DNA from: JACKOF01 sp041571855
GTDB lineage: Bacteria > Pseudomonadota > Gammaproteobacteria > Pseudomonadales > Porticoccaceae
Assembly (NCBI GenBank): GCA_041571855.1
Contig: JBFFTH010000015.1
Coordinates: 1 to 21,490, forward strand
Length of the DNA: 21,490 nt
Direction of reading: 5' to 3'
This document shows positions 1 through 9,045 of this stretch, piece after piece. The notes beneath the pieces were generated by a model, which saw only the letters and a list, made by a program, of their open reading frames with translations, was not told where the DNA came from and ran no database searches. The position numbers and the translations under genes are program-made. Position 1 is the stretch's first letter, and every line of letters begins with the position of its first letter.

Positions 1-1906
1 GACTGGCCGGGCCACCGACGGAATCGCCAGCGCCCTGCCCGTCTTCACTCTGCCGGCCTTTACCACCGGAGCTGCTGCCTAAGTCATGGTCCGACCAGTC
101 CTGTGGCGGACGCACCGGTCTGCGTGCCATAAGATCGTCCACCTGGTCGGAGTCGATGGTTTCATACTCCATCAGGGCGTCCTTCATGGCATGGAGAATA
201 TCCATATTGTCTTCCAGAATCTGCTTGGCCTTGCTATATGCCTCATTCACCACTTTGCGAACCTCGATATCGATTTCACGCGAGGTTTCTTCCGAGTACA
301 TCTGGTGACCCTCACCCGGCATCTGTGACTCCTCCTGGCCGTAGAGAATCGGCCCCATTGTGTCAGAGAGTCCCCAGCGAGCGACCAGATTGCGTGCCAT
401 TTGCGTGGCCCGTTCGATATCGTTCGATGCCCCGGTAGTGACGCCATCCTCACCGTGAATCAGTTCTTCCGCAATACGGCCGCCAAACAGGCTGCAGATC
501 TGGCTGATAATCTGGCGTCGGGTGAGACTGTATTTATCCTCCTCGGGCAGGAACTGGGTCACGCCGAGCGCCCGGCCCCGGGGGATAATGGACACCTTGT
601 GCACCGGATCGTGCTCTGGCACCAGGCGGCCAATAATGGCATGGCCAGCCTCGTGGTAAGCCGTGTTGATCTTATCTTCCTCTGACATGACCATAGAGCG
701 GCGCTCGGCTCCCATCATGATTTTGTCCCGGGCTTTTTCAAATTCTTCCATGGTCACGATTCGACGGTTGGCACGGGCGGCAAAAAGTGCCGCCTCGTTG
801 ATCAGGTTGGCGAGATCAGCGCCCGAGAAACCGGGCGTTCCACGCGCCAGTACACCCAGGTCAACCTTGTCGTCGAGAGGAACCTTGCGGCCATGGACTT
901 TAAGGATCTGCTCCCGACCGCGAATGTCGGGCAGGCCGACATACACCTGGCTGTAAAAGCGACCGGGTCGCAACAACGCCTTGTCGAGCACATCCGGGCG
1001 GTTAGTGGCGGCGATAACAATCACGCCTTCGTTACCTTCAAAGCCATCCATTTCAACCAGAAGCTGGTTGAGTGTCTGCTCGCGCTCATCGTGACCGCCG
1101 CCCCAGCCGCCGCCGCGATGGCGACCCACTGCATCAATCTCGTCGATGAAGATAATACAGGGCGCCTGCTTTTTGGCCTGCTCGAACATATCGCGCACCC
1201 GCGAGGCACCGACACCGACAAACATTTCTACAAAGTCGGAACCGGAGATGGAAAAGAATGGCACCTTGGCCTCTCCGGCTATGGCTTTCGCCAACAGTGT
1301 TTTACCGGTACCGGGCGGGCCTACCATCAGCACGCCCTTGGGAATACGCCCGCCCAGGCGCTGGAAACGGCTCGGGTCCCGAAGGAAATCCACCAGCTCG
1401 GTGACATCCTCTTTTGCCTCGTCAACACCGGCGACATCGGCAAAGGTAGTATTGATCTGGTCTTCGCCCAGCAGTTTGGCCTTACTCTTGCCAAACGACA
1501 TGGGGTTGCCGCGGCCGGCACCGCCACTGCCTCCCTGCATCTGACGCATAAAGAGCATAAAAATGGCGATAATCAAGAGGATTGGGAACGAGGCTACCAG
1601 CAACTGGGTAAACAAACTCGGCTGCTCCGGCTCGAGGCCAACCACTTCGACACTGTTGTTGAGCAGGTCTTTCATAAGCCCCTCGTCAGGGACTTCCGGG
1701 CGGATAGTGACAAAGCGATTGCCGTCGAGCAACACGCCTTCAATTTTCTGCTCCTGGATAGCTACAGACTTCACCCTGCCGGCCTGCACCTGCTCGACAA
1801 AGCGAGAGTAGTTGAGTTCGGAAGATACGCCCGGCTTGCTGAAATTCTGGAAAACAGACATCAGAACGGCCGCGATAATCAGCCAAAGTACTAAATTTTT
1901 TGCCAT
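1..1906 (-). CDS. ftsH: ATP-dependent zinc metalloprotease FtsH (3' end outside window)
   Basis: Membrane-anchored AAA+ protease that degrades misfolded membrane proteins and regulatory proteins. 635 codons are readable from the ATG at 1904-1906 without a stop; the family is about 640-650 aa, so only the last few residues are missing. Seen in the translation: an N-terminal hydrophobic segment (MAKNLVLWLII...), a second TM near residues 100-120, Walker A GPPGTGKT at residues 196-203, Walker B ending IIFIDEIDA, the SRH arginine region, and the zinc motif HEAGH at residues 418-422 (bases 641-655). The tail is Gly/Ser-rich. An AGAGG ribosome-binding site lies about 14 nt upstream. It follows rlmE on the same strand with a 73-bp gap, the conserved rlmE-ftsH pair. 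The reading frame was checked across the gene and is intact. Confidence 0.97.
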   Translation of the reverse strand, partial: MAKNLVLWLIIAAVLMSVFQNFSKPGVSSELNYSRFVEQVQAGRVKSVAIQEQKIEGVLLDGNRFVTIRPEVPDEGLMKDLLNNSVEVVGLEPEQPSLFTQLLVASFPILLIIAIFMLFMRQMQGGSGGAGRGNPMSFGKSKAKLLGEDQINTTFADVAGVDEAKEDVTELVDFLRDPSRFQRLGGRIPKGVLMVGPPGTGKTLLAKAIAGEAKVPFFSISGSDFVEMFVGVGASRVRDMFEQAKKQAPCIIFIDEIDAVGRHRGGGWGGGHDEREQTLNQLLVEMDGFEGNEGVIVIAATNRPDVLDKALLRPGRFYSQVYVGLPDIRGREQILKVHGRKVPLDDKVDLGVLARGTPGFSGADLANLINEAALFAARANRRIVTMEEFEKARDKIMMGAERRSMVMSEEDKINTAYHEAGHAIIGRLVPEHDPVHKVSIIPRGRALGVTQFLPEEDKYSLTRRQIISQICSLFGGRIAEELIHGEDGVTTGASNDIERATQMARNLVARWGLSDTMGPILYGQEESQMPGEGHQMYSEETSREIDIEVRKVVNEAYSKAKQILEDNMDILHAMKDALMEYETIDSDQVDDLMARRPVRPPQDWSDHDLGSSSGGKGRQSEDGQGAGDSVGGPAS

Positions 1907-1979
1907 GTCGTTCACAGGAAACCTCTACTTTTTTCCGGCTGATTCATTTGCTGGCGACCCTAACATCGCCTCGTAACCA

Positions 1980-2597
1980 CTACCTGAGACCTTTTGCCAC
2001 CAAATAAATTTCCCGGGATCTCGGCCTGGAAGCATCCGGTTTACGGATAACGGCGGTTTTGAAGTGCTTGCGCGCCTCGGCAAGGAAAGCATCAAACCCT
2101 TCGCCCTGAAAGATCTTGGCGACAAAATTACCGCCTGGTCTTAGCACCCGCAGGGCCAAATCCAGCGCTAATTCTACCAGATACATCGACGCCGGCTGGT
2201 CCACCGACTTTATACCACTCATATTGGGGGCCATATCTGAAATTACAAGGTCGGCCTTAGGGTCACCGATTGCCGCGAGGATTTCACCCAGAACCAATTG
2301 TTCGGTGAAATCTCCCTGCACAAATGTGACATCGGCCAGGGCATCCATCGGCAGGATGTCCGAGGCGACAATGCGGCCGCCGGAGCCGATTTTCTCCGCC
2401 ACCACCTGGGACCAGCCGCCGGGGGCGGCGCCGAGATCGACGACTGTCATTCCCGGCCTGAGCAATTTGTCCTTTTCATCCAGCGCAATCAGTTTATAGC
2501 TGGCGCGGGAGCGGTAACCCTCTTTGCGGGACTTTTGCACATACTGATCGCGTTCGTGCTCCCGCAACCAGCGATGACTGCTTTTTGATCCTGCCAT
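1980..2597 (-). CDS. rlmE: 23S rRNA (uridine-2552 2'-O) methyltransferase RlmE (FtsJ/RrmJ)
   Basis: SAM-dependent enzyme that methylates U2552 in the A loop of 23S rRNA at a late stage of 50S assembly. At 205 aa it is close to the E. coli protein (209 aa). SAM motif I is VDLGAAPGGWSQ at residues 53-64. The K-D-K-E catalytic tetrad known for the family aligns to K35, D121, K161 and E196, each shifted by three from E. coli. The basic N-terminus (residues 1-35) is typical of this rRNA-binding protein. It is transcribed divergently from yhbY and just ahead of ftsH, the standard gammaproteobacterial arrangement, so it is probably co-transcribed with ftsH. Confidence 0.96.
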   Translation of the reverse strand: MAGSKSSHRWLREHERDQYVQKSRKEGYRSRASYKLIALDEKDKLLRPGMTVVDLGAAPGGWSQVVAEKIGSGGRIVASDILPMDALADVTFVQGDFTEQLVLGEILAAIGDPKADLVISDMAPNMSGIKSVDQPASMYLVELALDLALRVLRPGGNFVAKIFQGEGFDAFLAEARKHFKTAVIRKPDASRPRSREIYLVAKGLR

Positions 2598-2681
2598 TTC
2601 GACGCAAATATTACCTGAAGCGTTAAACTTCCGTTAAAATGCCGGCCTCACTAAAACCGGCAACAACCAGGGCGCTATTGT
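2598..2681. promoter_or_regulatory. Divergent rlmE/yhbY promoter region
   Basis: This 84-bp gap must hold the promoters for both divergent genes. On the plus strand a TAAAAT -10-like hexamer lies at 2635-2640 with only a weak -35. On the minus strand TAATAT at 2608-2613 is the best -10 candidate. The heptamer cgttaaa occurs twice (2621-2627 and 2632-2638), 11 bp apart, which is one helical turn. A short inverted repeat gccgg/ccggc (2641-2645 and 2657-2661) could form a small hairpin in the yhbY leader. None of these is strong enough for a firm promoter call. Confidence 0.4.
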
Positions 2682-2999
2682 ATGACACTTTCCCGGGCAA
2701 AACTTTCCAGCGACGAGAAAAAACATCTGCGGCGCCTGGGCCACAAGCTCAACCCCGTAGTCACCATTGCCAGCAATGGTCTTAACGAGGGCGTTGTGGC
2801 CGAACTGGAGCGAGCCCTGGATGATCACGAGCTGATTAAAGTAAAGCTTGCGGTCGGTGACAGGGCGGCCAAAAAACAGGTAATTGAAGAGATCTGCAGC
2901 CAGCTGGGAGCGACAGAGGTACAGACAATCGGCCATATTGTGCTGCTGCTGCGCCGCGCCCGGAAGCCGAACCCCAGGCTTTCGAATTTGCTCAGATGA
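2682..2999 (+). CDS. yhbY: CRM-domain ribosome assembly RNA-binding protein YhbY
   Basis: Single-domain CRM (KH-like) RNA-binding protein associated with pre-50S ribosomal subunits. The 105-aa length fits the family (about 97-105 aa). The N-terminal LSSDEKKHLRRLGHKL helix and the ASNGL segment at residues 30-34, where the family has its GxxG-type RNA-binding loop, are visible. The conserved C-terminal IGHIVLLLRR strand is at residues 83-92. The ATG start is 84 bp from the divergent rlmE start. The tail is basic (RKPNPRLSNLLR). An intrinsic terminator overlaps the stop codon, so this is likely a monocistronic gene. Confidence 0.94.
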   Translation: MTLSRAKLSSDEKKHLRRLGHKLNPVVTIASNGLNEGVVAELERALDDHELIKVKLAVGDRAAKKQVIEEICSQLGATEVQTIGHIVLLLRRARKPNPRLSNLLR

Positions 3000-3012
3000 G
3001 CAATTCTTTTTT
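2984..3012 (+). terminator. Intrinsic terminator of yhbY
   Basis: The hairpin has arms gaatt-t-gctc (2984-2993, one bulged T) and gagcaattc (2998-3006), a four-base loop, and six T residues at 3007-3012. The yhbY stop codon TGA (2997-2999) spans the loop and the 3' arm. This placement separates yhbY from the convergent HAD gene that ends at 3119. Nothing else is seen in 3013-3118. Confidence 0.7.
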
Positions 3013-3118
3013 GGCTTTCACGACCGCTACGCTGGAGTTCCAACAGAGACTGACCGCAATCCTGCCTGGACAAAGCGCCGCGACACCTCGGGGCAAACCT
3101 GCCGCACCGGCCTGAAGA

Positions 3119-3925
3119 TCAACGTTGCACCCTGCCAGCAAATAGCCCCGGTAAATCAGCGATGGACCCGATCACAGCTTCCGGCTCCACGCCGGATTGT
3201 GCCAGCACATCGTCACGGTATTTGCCGGTTTTCACCAGCACACCAGTCATGCCCACAGCCTGCCCTGCAGCGACATCGGTTTCCACGTCATCGCCCACCA
3301 CCAGCACCTGCTCTGCTGGCAGTCCCAGGGTGGCGACTGCTGCGCGGTAAAATTCGGCTGCAGGTTTGCCAACCACCTGCGCCGTTGTCCCGGACGCATA
3401 CTCGAGGGCCGCGATAAATCCACCGATATCCATTTGCAGACCTGCTTCGGTCTTCCAGAATCGGTTTTTGTGCATGGCGACAAGATCGGCGCCGGCCAAT
3501 ATGTGGTGAAACAGCCGGTTTAGCAGCCTGTAGTCCCAGGTTTCCCCGATGTCGCCGACAACAATGCAATCGGGATCGTCATCCACCGAATCAATATCTG
3601 CAAAATCTTCCACCACAAGCTTGCTCACCACCAGATGGCAGCGCTGGTAACCTTTTGATTTCAGGTAGCTGGCCGTTGCCACCGGCGCCGTAACAATTTC
3701 ATCGGCGGCCACAAAAATACCCAGGGATTTGAGTTTCTCTACCAGCGCATTCCGCGAGCGCGTGGTGGTGTTGGTGACAAAACGATAGGGGATATTTTGC
3801 AACTGCAGGAAATCCAGCACCTCGTTGCCACCGTCAACGGGAATCGAACCTTCGTAAAAGACACCGTCGAGGTCAAACAACACACCCTTAATTTCCTGAA
3901 AGTTAGTTGCCTGAAAATTAGTCAC
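3119..3925 (-). CDS. HAD-superfamily subfamily IIA hydrolase (NagD/LHPP-like phosphatase)
   Basis: A 268-aa HAD phosphatase with the class IIA (C2) cap arrangement, similar to NagD and to the TIGR01458-type LHPP-like group; the substrate cannot be told. Motif I is FDLDGV (nucleophile D18, general acid D20), motif II is TNTTT at residues 51-55, motif III is the lysine in GKPA (K187), and motif IV is GDDVETD at 211-217. The start is a GTG at 3923-3925, supported by a GGAGG at 3931-3935 only four bases upstream. It lies between yhbY and greA, which are often adjacent in related bacteria, so it is an insertion in that synteny. The greA terminator lies just upstream. A TATACT -10-like hexamer at 3956-3961 suggests its own promoter. 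Confidence 0.88.
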   Translation of the reverse strand: MTNFQATNFQEIKGVLFDLDGVFYEGSIPVDGGNEVLDFLQLQNIPYRFVTNTTTRSRNALVEKLKSLGIFVAADEIVTAPVATASYLKSKGYQRCHLVVSKLVVEDFADIDSVDDDPDCIVVGDIGETWDYRLLNRLFHHILAGADLVAMHKNRFWKTEAGLQMDIGGFIAALEYASGTTAQVVGKPAAEFYRAAVATLGLPAEQVLVVGDDVETDVAAGQAVGMTGVLVKTGKYRDDVLAQSGVEPEAVIGSIADLPGLFAGRVQR

Positions 3926-3967
3926 AGCGCCTCCTCACCTTGTCGCCTACTGCCAAGTATAGCGCCC

Positions 3968-4000
3968 AAAAAAAACGGAAGGCCAATGCGCTTCCGTTTT
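3968..4000 (-). terminator. Intrinsic terminator after greA (end of carAB-greA operon)
   Basis: Perfect 10-bp inverted repeat aaaacggaag (3972-3981) and cttccgtttt (3991-4000) with a nine-base loop. Read on the minus strand it is followed by eight U residues (A run at 3968-3975, part of it within the stem). It starts 24 bases after the greA stop, which marks the end of the carA-carB-greA transcript. Confidence 0.88.
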
Positions 4001-4023
4001 CAGTGTTGGGGATGCCCGATCAA

Positions 4024-4500
4024 TCAAATATATTGAACATCATCAATTTCGTACTCGACCGCACCCGCGGGGGTTTTTACCATCACCTCATCGCCGATAT
4101 TCTTGCCGATCAGGGCGCGGGCGATGGGCGACTGGTAGGAAATCTTGCCGGTTTTCACATCTGCCTCATCGTCACCCACGATGCGGTAGGTCACCATTTC
4201 CTCGGTATCAAGGTTGATAATTTTTACCGTGGCGCCAAAAATCACCTTGTCACCAGCCGGCATGCTGCTGATGTCGATCACCTGGGAGTGACTGAGCTTG
4301 CCTTCAATTTCCCGGATCCGGCCCTCGGTAAAACCCTGCTCCTCCCGGGCGGCATGGTATTCGGCATTTTCTTTCAGATCGCCGTGTTCACGCGCCTCCG
4401 CAATCGCAGCGACAATCCGCGGTCGCTCGACTTTTCTCAGTTGTTCCAGTTCGGCGCGAAGCTTTGCCTCACCCTCGACCGTCATCGGAATCTTGTTCAT
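4024..4500 (-). CDS. greA: Transcription elongation factor GreA
   Basis: Cleavage factor that enters the RNA polymerase secondary channel and rescues backtracked complexes by stimulating transcript cleavage. It is 158 aa, the same as E. coli GreA. The N-terminal coiled coil (about residues 1-75) carries the tip motif HGDLKENAEY, with the functional acidic residues D41 and E44 in place. The C-terminal FKBP-like globular domain ends in the family signature SPIARALIGKNIGDEV. Its ATG overlaps the carB stop by four bases (ATGA at 4497-4500), so the two are translationally coupled. The carA-carB-greA linkage is also known from pseudomonads. Confidence 0.97.
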   Translation of the reverse strand: MNKIPMTVEGEAKLRAELEQLRKVERPRIVAAIAEAREHGDLKENAEYHAAREEQGFTEGRIREIEGKLSHSQVIDISSMPAGDKVIFGATVKIINLDTEEMVTYRIVGDDEADVKTGKISYQSPIARALIGKNIGDEVMVKTPAGAVEYEIDDVQYI

Positions 4501-7500
4501 TGGGGTATTCTCTGGTGTAGATCCTGCAGGCGGCGCACCTTGGTATCACTACCCTCCTTGAGCGCCATGCAAACGGCTTCGCCTCCGGCCAGTGTTGTCG
4601 TGTAGTAGACGCCAGACTGCTCGGCACTGGAGCGAATCGCCGCCGAGTCAGCTGTAGCCTGCCTGCCCTCGGTGGTGTTCACAATCAGCTGGATTTTATC
4701 ATTTTTGATCATATCGACGATATGTGGCCTGCCTTCCTGCACCTTGTTGACCACTTCGACCTCAAGGCCGGCGTCCTGCAATATTTTTGCGGTACCCCGG
4801 GTAGCGACGAGATCAAAACCAAGGCCCGCAAGATTCCGGGCCACAGCAACGACACCAGGTTTATCCCGCTCGCGGACACTGACAAAAGCCGTGCCGGAAA
4901 CAGGAATCTCGTCACTGGCACCGAGCTGGGCCTTAAAGTAGGCTTCGGCAAAGGTGTCAGCTACCCCCATTACCTCGCCGGTGGATTTCATTTCCGGCCC
5001 GAGAATCGGGTCAATACCGGGAAACTTGTTAAAGGGGAATACCGCCTCTTTCACGCTGTAGTAGGGCGGGATCACTTCCCGGGTAAAACCCTGCTCCTGC
5101 AGCGAGATATCCGCCATGCAGCGCGCGGCCACCTTTGCCAGCGAGGTACCGATACACTTGGAAACGAAGGGCACCGTGCGGGAGGCGCGGGGATTAACCT
5201 CAATCACGTAAATTTTGCCATCCTGCCAGGCCAACTGAACGTTCATCAGGCCCTTCACGTTCAGTTCCACCGCCATCGCCTTGACGATTTCGCGCATCTC
5301 CCGCTGAACATCCTCGGGCAGGCTGTAGGGCGGCAGCGAACAGGCGGAATCGCCGGAGTGAATGCCCGCCTGTTCAATATGCTGCATGATGGCACCGATG
5401 ACGACGTCCTTGCCGTCGCTGACGGCGTCGATATCCACCTCGACCGCTGAAGAAAGAAAATAATCCAGCAGTACCGGTGCATCCTCCGATGCCTGCACTG
5501 CCTCGGTCATGTAGCGCAGCAGCTCCTTCTCCTTGTAGACAATTTCCATCGCTCGCCCGCCGAGAACGTAGGAGGGGCGCACCACCAACGGATAACCTAT
5601 GCCCGCTGCAGCTGCCACCGCTTCCTCGGTGGAGCGAACAATCGTGTTGGGAGGCTGCAGCAGCCCCAGCTTGTGGATCATCTGTTGGAAGCGCTCTCGA
5701 TCCTCGGCGCGATCGATGGCATCGGGCGTGGTGCCAATGATGGGCACACCCTCCGCTTCCAGCGCCCGGGCCAGCTTGAGCGGCGTCTGGCCACCAAACT
5801 GCACGATGACACCCTTGGGTTTTTCCACGTTGACGATTTCCAGTACGTCTTCCAGGGTTACCGGCTCAAAATAGAGGCGGTCAGACGTATCGTAGTCGGT
5901 GGAAACCGTCTCCGGGTTACAGTTGACCATAATGGTCTCGTAACCGTCCTCGCGCATCGCCAGCGCGGCGTGGACACAGCAGTAATCGAACTCGATACCC
6001 TGGCCGATCCGGTTAGGCCCGCCGCCGAGCACCAGGATTTTTTCACGGCCTGATGGGTTGGACTCACACTCCTCCTCGTAGGAGGAGTACATGTAGGCAG
6101 TTGCCGTCGCGAACTCCGCTGCACAGGTATCCACCCGCTTGAATACCGGGCGGATATTCAGCGCTTGTCGATACTGGCGAACAGCCTGCTCACTGGTGCC
6201 AAGCAACTCGGAAAGGCGCCGGTCGGAAAAGCCCTTGCGCTTCAACCGGTAAAGCCCGGCGGCATCCAGGCTTTCCAGGCCAGAGCCCTGCAGTTCGCGC
6301 TCTTCCCTAATCAGGTCTTCAATCTGTACCAGGAACCAGCGATCAATGGCCGTCAGTTCAAACACATCTTCCAGGCTCATGCCGGCACGGAAGGCGTCAC
6401 CGAGGTACCAGACGCGATCGGCCCCCGGGTTAATCAACTGCTGCCGCAATTCGAGCATGGCATCGTCGGAGGACAGGTCGACGATGGGTTCAAAGCCTGC
6501 GGAACCCAGCTCGAGGCCGCGCAGGGCTTTCTGCAGGGATTCCTGAAAGGTGCGGCCAATGGCCATCACTTCACCCACCGATTTCATCTGGGTGGTCAGT
6601 TTGGCGTTGGCCTGGGTAAATTTCTCGAAGGCAAAACGGGGTATCTTGGTGACCACATAGTCGATACTCGGCTCGAATGAGGCCGGGGTGGCACCACCGG
6701 TAATTTCATTTTGCAGTTCATCGAGGGTGTAGCCGACGGCCAGCTTGGCGGCCACCTTGGCAATCGGAAAACCGGTCGCCTTTGAGGCCAGCGCAGAGGA
6801 ACGGGATACCCGCGGGTTCATCTCAATAACCACCATGCGCCCGGTTTTAGGGTCGACACCAAACTGCACATTGGAGCCGCCGGTTTCGACCCCGATCTCG
6901 CGCAACACCGCCAGCGAAGCGTTGCGCATGATCTGGTATTCCTTGTCAGTCAGGGTCTGGGCCGGAGCCACGGTGATGGAGTCACCGGTATGGACACCCA
7001 TGGCATCGAAGTTTTCAATCGAGCAGACAATGATGCAGTTGTCATTTTTATCCCGCACCACCTCCATTTCGTACTCTTTCCAGCCGATCAGGGATTCGTC
7101 GATCAGCAACTCATTGGTGGGCGACAGGTCGAGTCCGCGCTTGCAGATCTCTTCAAATTCCTCGCGGTTGTAGGCAATACCACCACCGGAGCCGCCCATG
7201 GTAAATGACGGGCGGATAATGCAGGGAAAACCAAACTGATCCGGAACCTGCATGGCCTCTTCCAGGCTGTGCACGATGGTGGCGCGCGGTGTTTCCAGGC
7301 CGATGGCTTTCATCGCCCGATCAAACTTTTCCCGGTCTTCCGCCTTGTCGATGGCCTCCTTGTCGGCACCAATCATATCGACACCGTATTTTGCCAGCAC
7401 ACCTTCACGGGCCAGGTCCAGTGCACAGTTCAGAGCCGTCTGGCCGCCCATGGTGGGCAGCAGCGCATCGGGGCGCTCCTTCTCGATAATCTTCGCCACG

Positions 7501-7718
7501 GTGCGCCATTCCACCGGCTCAATATAGGTGGCATCGGCCATCGCCGGGTCGGTCATAATGGTGGCCGGGTTGGAATTCACCAGGATCACCCGGTAACCCT
7601 CTTCACCCAGTGCCTTGCAGGCCTGGGCGCCGGAATAGTCAAATTCGCAGGCCTGGCCGATCACGATCGGGCCGGCGCCGAGAATCAGGATGCTTTTAAT
7701 ATCGGTACGTTTTGGCAT
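4497..7718 (-). CDS. carB: Carbamoyl-phosphate synthase large subunit
   Basis: Makes carbamoyl phosphate from bicarbonate, two ATP and ammonia delivered by CarA, feeding both pyrimidine and arginine synthesis. The length is 1073 aa, identical to E. coli CarB. Order of domains: first ATP-grasp half (carboxyphosphate, about 1-400, with the MGGSGGGIAYN glycine loop near 175 and EMNPRVSRSSALASKATG), oligomerisation domain (about 400-550), second ATP-grasp half (about 550-935, with LGGRAMEIVY and EVNPRASRTVPFVSK), and the C-terminal MGS-type allosteric domain (about 936-1073), where UMP and ornithine bind in E. coli. The start is 16 bases after the carA stop, with only a weak ribosome-binding site, consistent with coupling to carA. 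Confidence 0.98.
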   Translation of the reverse strand: MPKRTDIKSILILGAGPIVIGQACEFDYSGAQACKALGEEGYRVILVNSNPATIMTDPAMADATYIEPVEWRTVAKIIEKERPDALLPTMGGQTALNCALDLAREGVLAKYGVDMIGADKEAIDKAEDREKFDRAMKAIGLETPRATIVHSLEEAMQVPDQFGFPCIIRPSFTMGGSGGGIAYNREEFEEICKRGLDLSPTNELLIDESLIGWKEYEMEVVRDKNDNCIIVCSIENFDAMGVHTGDSITVAPAQTLTDKEYQIMRNASLAVLREIGVETGGSNVQFGVDPKTGRMVVIEMNPRVSRSSALASKATGFPIAKVAAKLAVGYTLDELQNEITGGATPASFEPSIDYVVTKIPRFAFEKFTQANAKLTTQMKSVGEVMAIGRTFQESLQKALRGLELGSAGFEPIVDLSSDDAMLELRQQLINPGADRVWYLGDAFRAGMSLEDVFELTAIDRWFLVQIEDLIREERELQGSGLESLDAAGLYRLKRKGFSDRRLSELLGTSEQAVRQYRQALNIRPVFKRVDTCAAEFATATAYMYSSYEEECESNPSGREKILVLGGGPNRIGQGIEFDYCCVHAALAMREDGYETIMVNCNPETVSTDYDTSDRLYFEPVTLEDVLEIVNVEKPKGVIVQFGGQTPLKLARALEAEGVPIIGTTPDAIDRAEDRERFQQMIHKLGLLQPPNTIVRSTEEAVAAAAGIGYPLVVRPSYVLGGRAMEIVYKEKELLRYMTEAVQASEDAPVLLDYFLSSAVEVDIDAVSDGKDVVIGAIMQHIEQAGIHSGDSACSLPPYSLPEDVQREMREIVKAMAVELNVKGLMNVQLAWQDGKIYVIEVNPRASRTVPFVSKCIGTSLAKVAARCMADISLQEQGFTREVIPPYYSVKEAVFPFNKFPGIDPILGPEMKSTGEVMGVADTFAEAYFKAQLGASDEIPVSGTAFVSVRERDKPGVVAVARNLAGLGFDLVATRGTAKILQDAGLEVEVVNKVQEGRPHIVDMIKNDKIQLIVNTTEGRQATADSAAIRSSAEQSGVYYTTTLAGGEAVCMALKEGSDTKVRRLQDLHQRIPQ

Positions 7719-7734
7719 GGTTTCTCAAATACTC

Positions 7735-8877
7735 TCAGCGCTGCATCAATTCGATAAAGTGATCAAACAGGGGGGCAGCATCGTGCGGTCCGGGACTCGC
7801 CTCCGGGTGCCCCTGGAAGCTGAAAGCCGGTTTGTCGGTGCGATGAATACCCTGTAGCGAGCCGTCGAACAGTGAACGGTGGGTGGCGCGGAGATTCTGC
7901 GGCAGGGTCTCCTCGTCCACGGCAAAACCGTGATTCTGGCTGGTAATCATGACGCTGCCAGCATCCAGGTCCTGCACCGGGTGGTTTGCACCGTGATGGC
8001 CAAACTTCATCTTGACGGTTTTTGCTCCGGAGGCCAGCGCCAGCAACTGGTGGCCGAGACAAATTCCAAAAACGGGCGTATCGGTCTCGAGAATTTGGCG
8101 GATAGCTTCAATGGCATAATCACAGGGCTCCGGATCACCGGGGCCGTTCGAAAGAAAGATGCCATCGGGATCCATCGCCAGAACTTCACTGGCAGGTGTT
8201 CTTGCAGGCACCACGGTCAGATCACAGCCCCGGTCTACCAGCATGCGGAGGATATTGCGCTTGACGCCAAAATCATAGGCCACCACCTTGTAGGGCCTCT
8301 GTTCGGGTGTAGAGAATCCCTTGCCCAGCGACCAGCTGCCCTCGGTCCAGGTATAGGACCTGTCGACAGTAACCTCCCTGGCAAGATCCATCCCCTTCAG
8401 ACCGGCAAAGGCTTTCGCCGCGTCGAGAGCTATCGCCTCATCCAGCTTTTCAGCAGCACTGCCAGCCATCAGAGCGCCATTCTGGGCACCTTTCTCGCGC
8501 AGAATACGGGTCAGCTTGCGGGTATCAATACCGGCTATGCCGAGAATGTTGCGGGATTTTAGATACTCATCCAGAGACTGTTCGCTGCGGAAGTTGCTGA
8601 CCAGCAGCGGCAGGTCGCGGATCACCAGGCCCGCCGCCCAGATGCGATCAGACTCTTCATCCTCGCTATTGACGCCGACGTTGCCGATGTGGGGATAGGT
8701 CAGAGTGACAATCTGCCGGGCATAGGACGGATCGGTAAGTATTTCCTGGTACCCTGTCAATGCTGTATTGAATACCACCTCTCCACTGGAAATTCCTTCC
8801 GCGCCAATGGCGATGCCCCTGAAAACAGTACCATCCTCGAGCGCGAGAACAGCAGGCCGATGGCTATCGGTACTCAA
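7735..8877 (-). CDS. carA: Carbamoyl-phosphate synthase small (glutaminase) subunit
   Basis: Class I glutamine amidotransferase subunit that hydrolyses glutamine and passes ammonia to CarB. It is 380 aa. The N-terminal CPSase domain (about 1-155) is followed by the amidotransferase domain with the catalytic triad C273 (GICLGHQ), H357 and E359 (GHPEASPGPHD). The start is a TTG at 8875-8877, preceded at 8883-8888 by a perfect AGGAGG five bases away. E. coli carA also begins with TTG, and no better ATG fits. Upstream is a long leader region with a terminator and a palindrome, so expression may be controlled by attenuation. Confidence 0.97.
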   Translation of the reverse strand: MSTDSHRPAVLALEDGTVFRGIAIGAEGISSGEVVFNTALTGYQEILTDPSYARQIVTLTYPHIGNVGVNSEDEESDRIWAAGLVIRDLPLLVSNFRSEQSLDEYLKSRNILGIAGIDTRKLTRILREKGAQNGALMAGSAAEKLDEAIALDAAKAFAGLKGMDLAREVTVDRSYTWTEGSWSLGKGFSTPEQRPYKVVAYDFGVKRNILRMLVDRGCDLTVVPARTPASEVLAMDPDGIFLSNGPGDPEPCDYAIEAIRQILETDTPVFGICLGHQLLALASGAKTVKMKFGHHGANHPVQDLDAGSVMITSQNHGFAVDEETLPQNLRATHRSLFDGSLQGIHRTDKPAFSFQGHPEASPGPHDAAPLFDHFIELMQR

Positions 8878-8918
8878 TGCAACCTCCTCTTAATAGCGGG
8901 CGTGAGCCACCCTGAGTT

Positions 8919-8953
8919 GAACTGTGACAACACTGCTGTGTTGAACACAGTTC
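8919..8953. repeat. Nested inverted repeat in the carA 5' region
   Basis: Outer arms gaactgtg (8919-8926) and cacagttc (8946-8953) enclose inner arms caacac (8928-8933) and gtgttg (8938-8943) around a TGCT loop. That makes 14 base pairs interrupted only by a 1x2 internal loop. The heptamer gttgaac also occurs as a direct repeat at 8916-8922 and 8940-8946, 24 bp apart. It lies 42 bases upstream of the carA start. It could be an RNA hairpin in the leader or an operator; no U run follows, so it is not a terminator. Confidence 0.55.
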
Positions 8954-9009
8954 GATAAATACACTGTCATGGAACGACCAGAGAGAACCTGAAACAGATT
9001 GAGGGCTGC

Positions 9010-9045
9010 AAAAAAGCGAGATGAAACCGTGTTTCACCTCGCTTT
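9010..9045 (-). terminator. Intrinsic terminator / possible attenuator upstream of carA
   Basis: Arms aaagcgagatgaaac (9013-9027) and gtttcacctcgcttt (9031-9045) are complementary at 14 of 15 positions. On the minus strand the odd pair becomes a G-U wobble, giving a continuous 15-bp stem with a three-base loop, followed by six U residues (A run at 9010-9015). It therefore acts in the carA direction, 132 bases before the carA start. With the promoter at 9115-9143 it would either end a roughly 98-nt small RNA or attenuate carAB transcription. Confidence 0.8.

Noticed and set aside
893..1894. 333-codon plus-strand open frame opposite ftsH
   Set aside because: Antisense shadow of ftsH, whose Walker A and HEAGH motifs are intact on the other strand.
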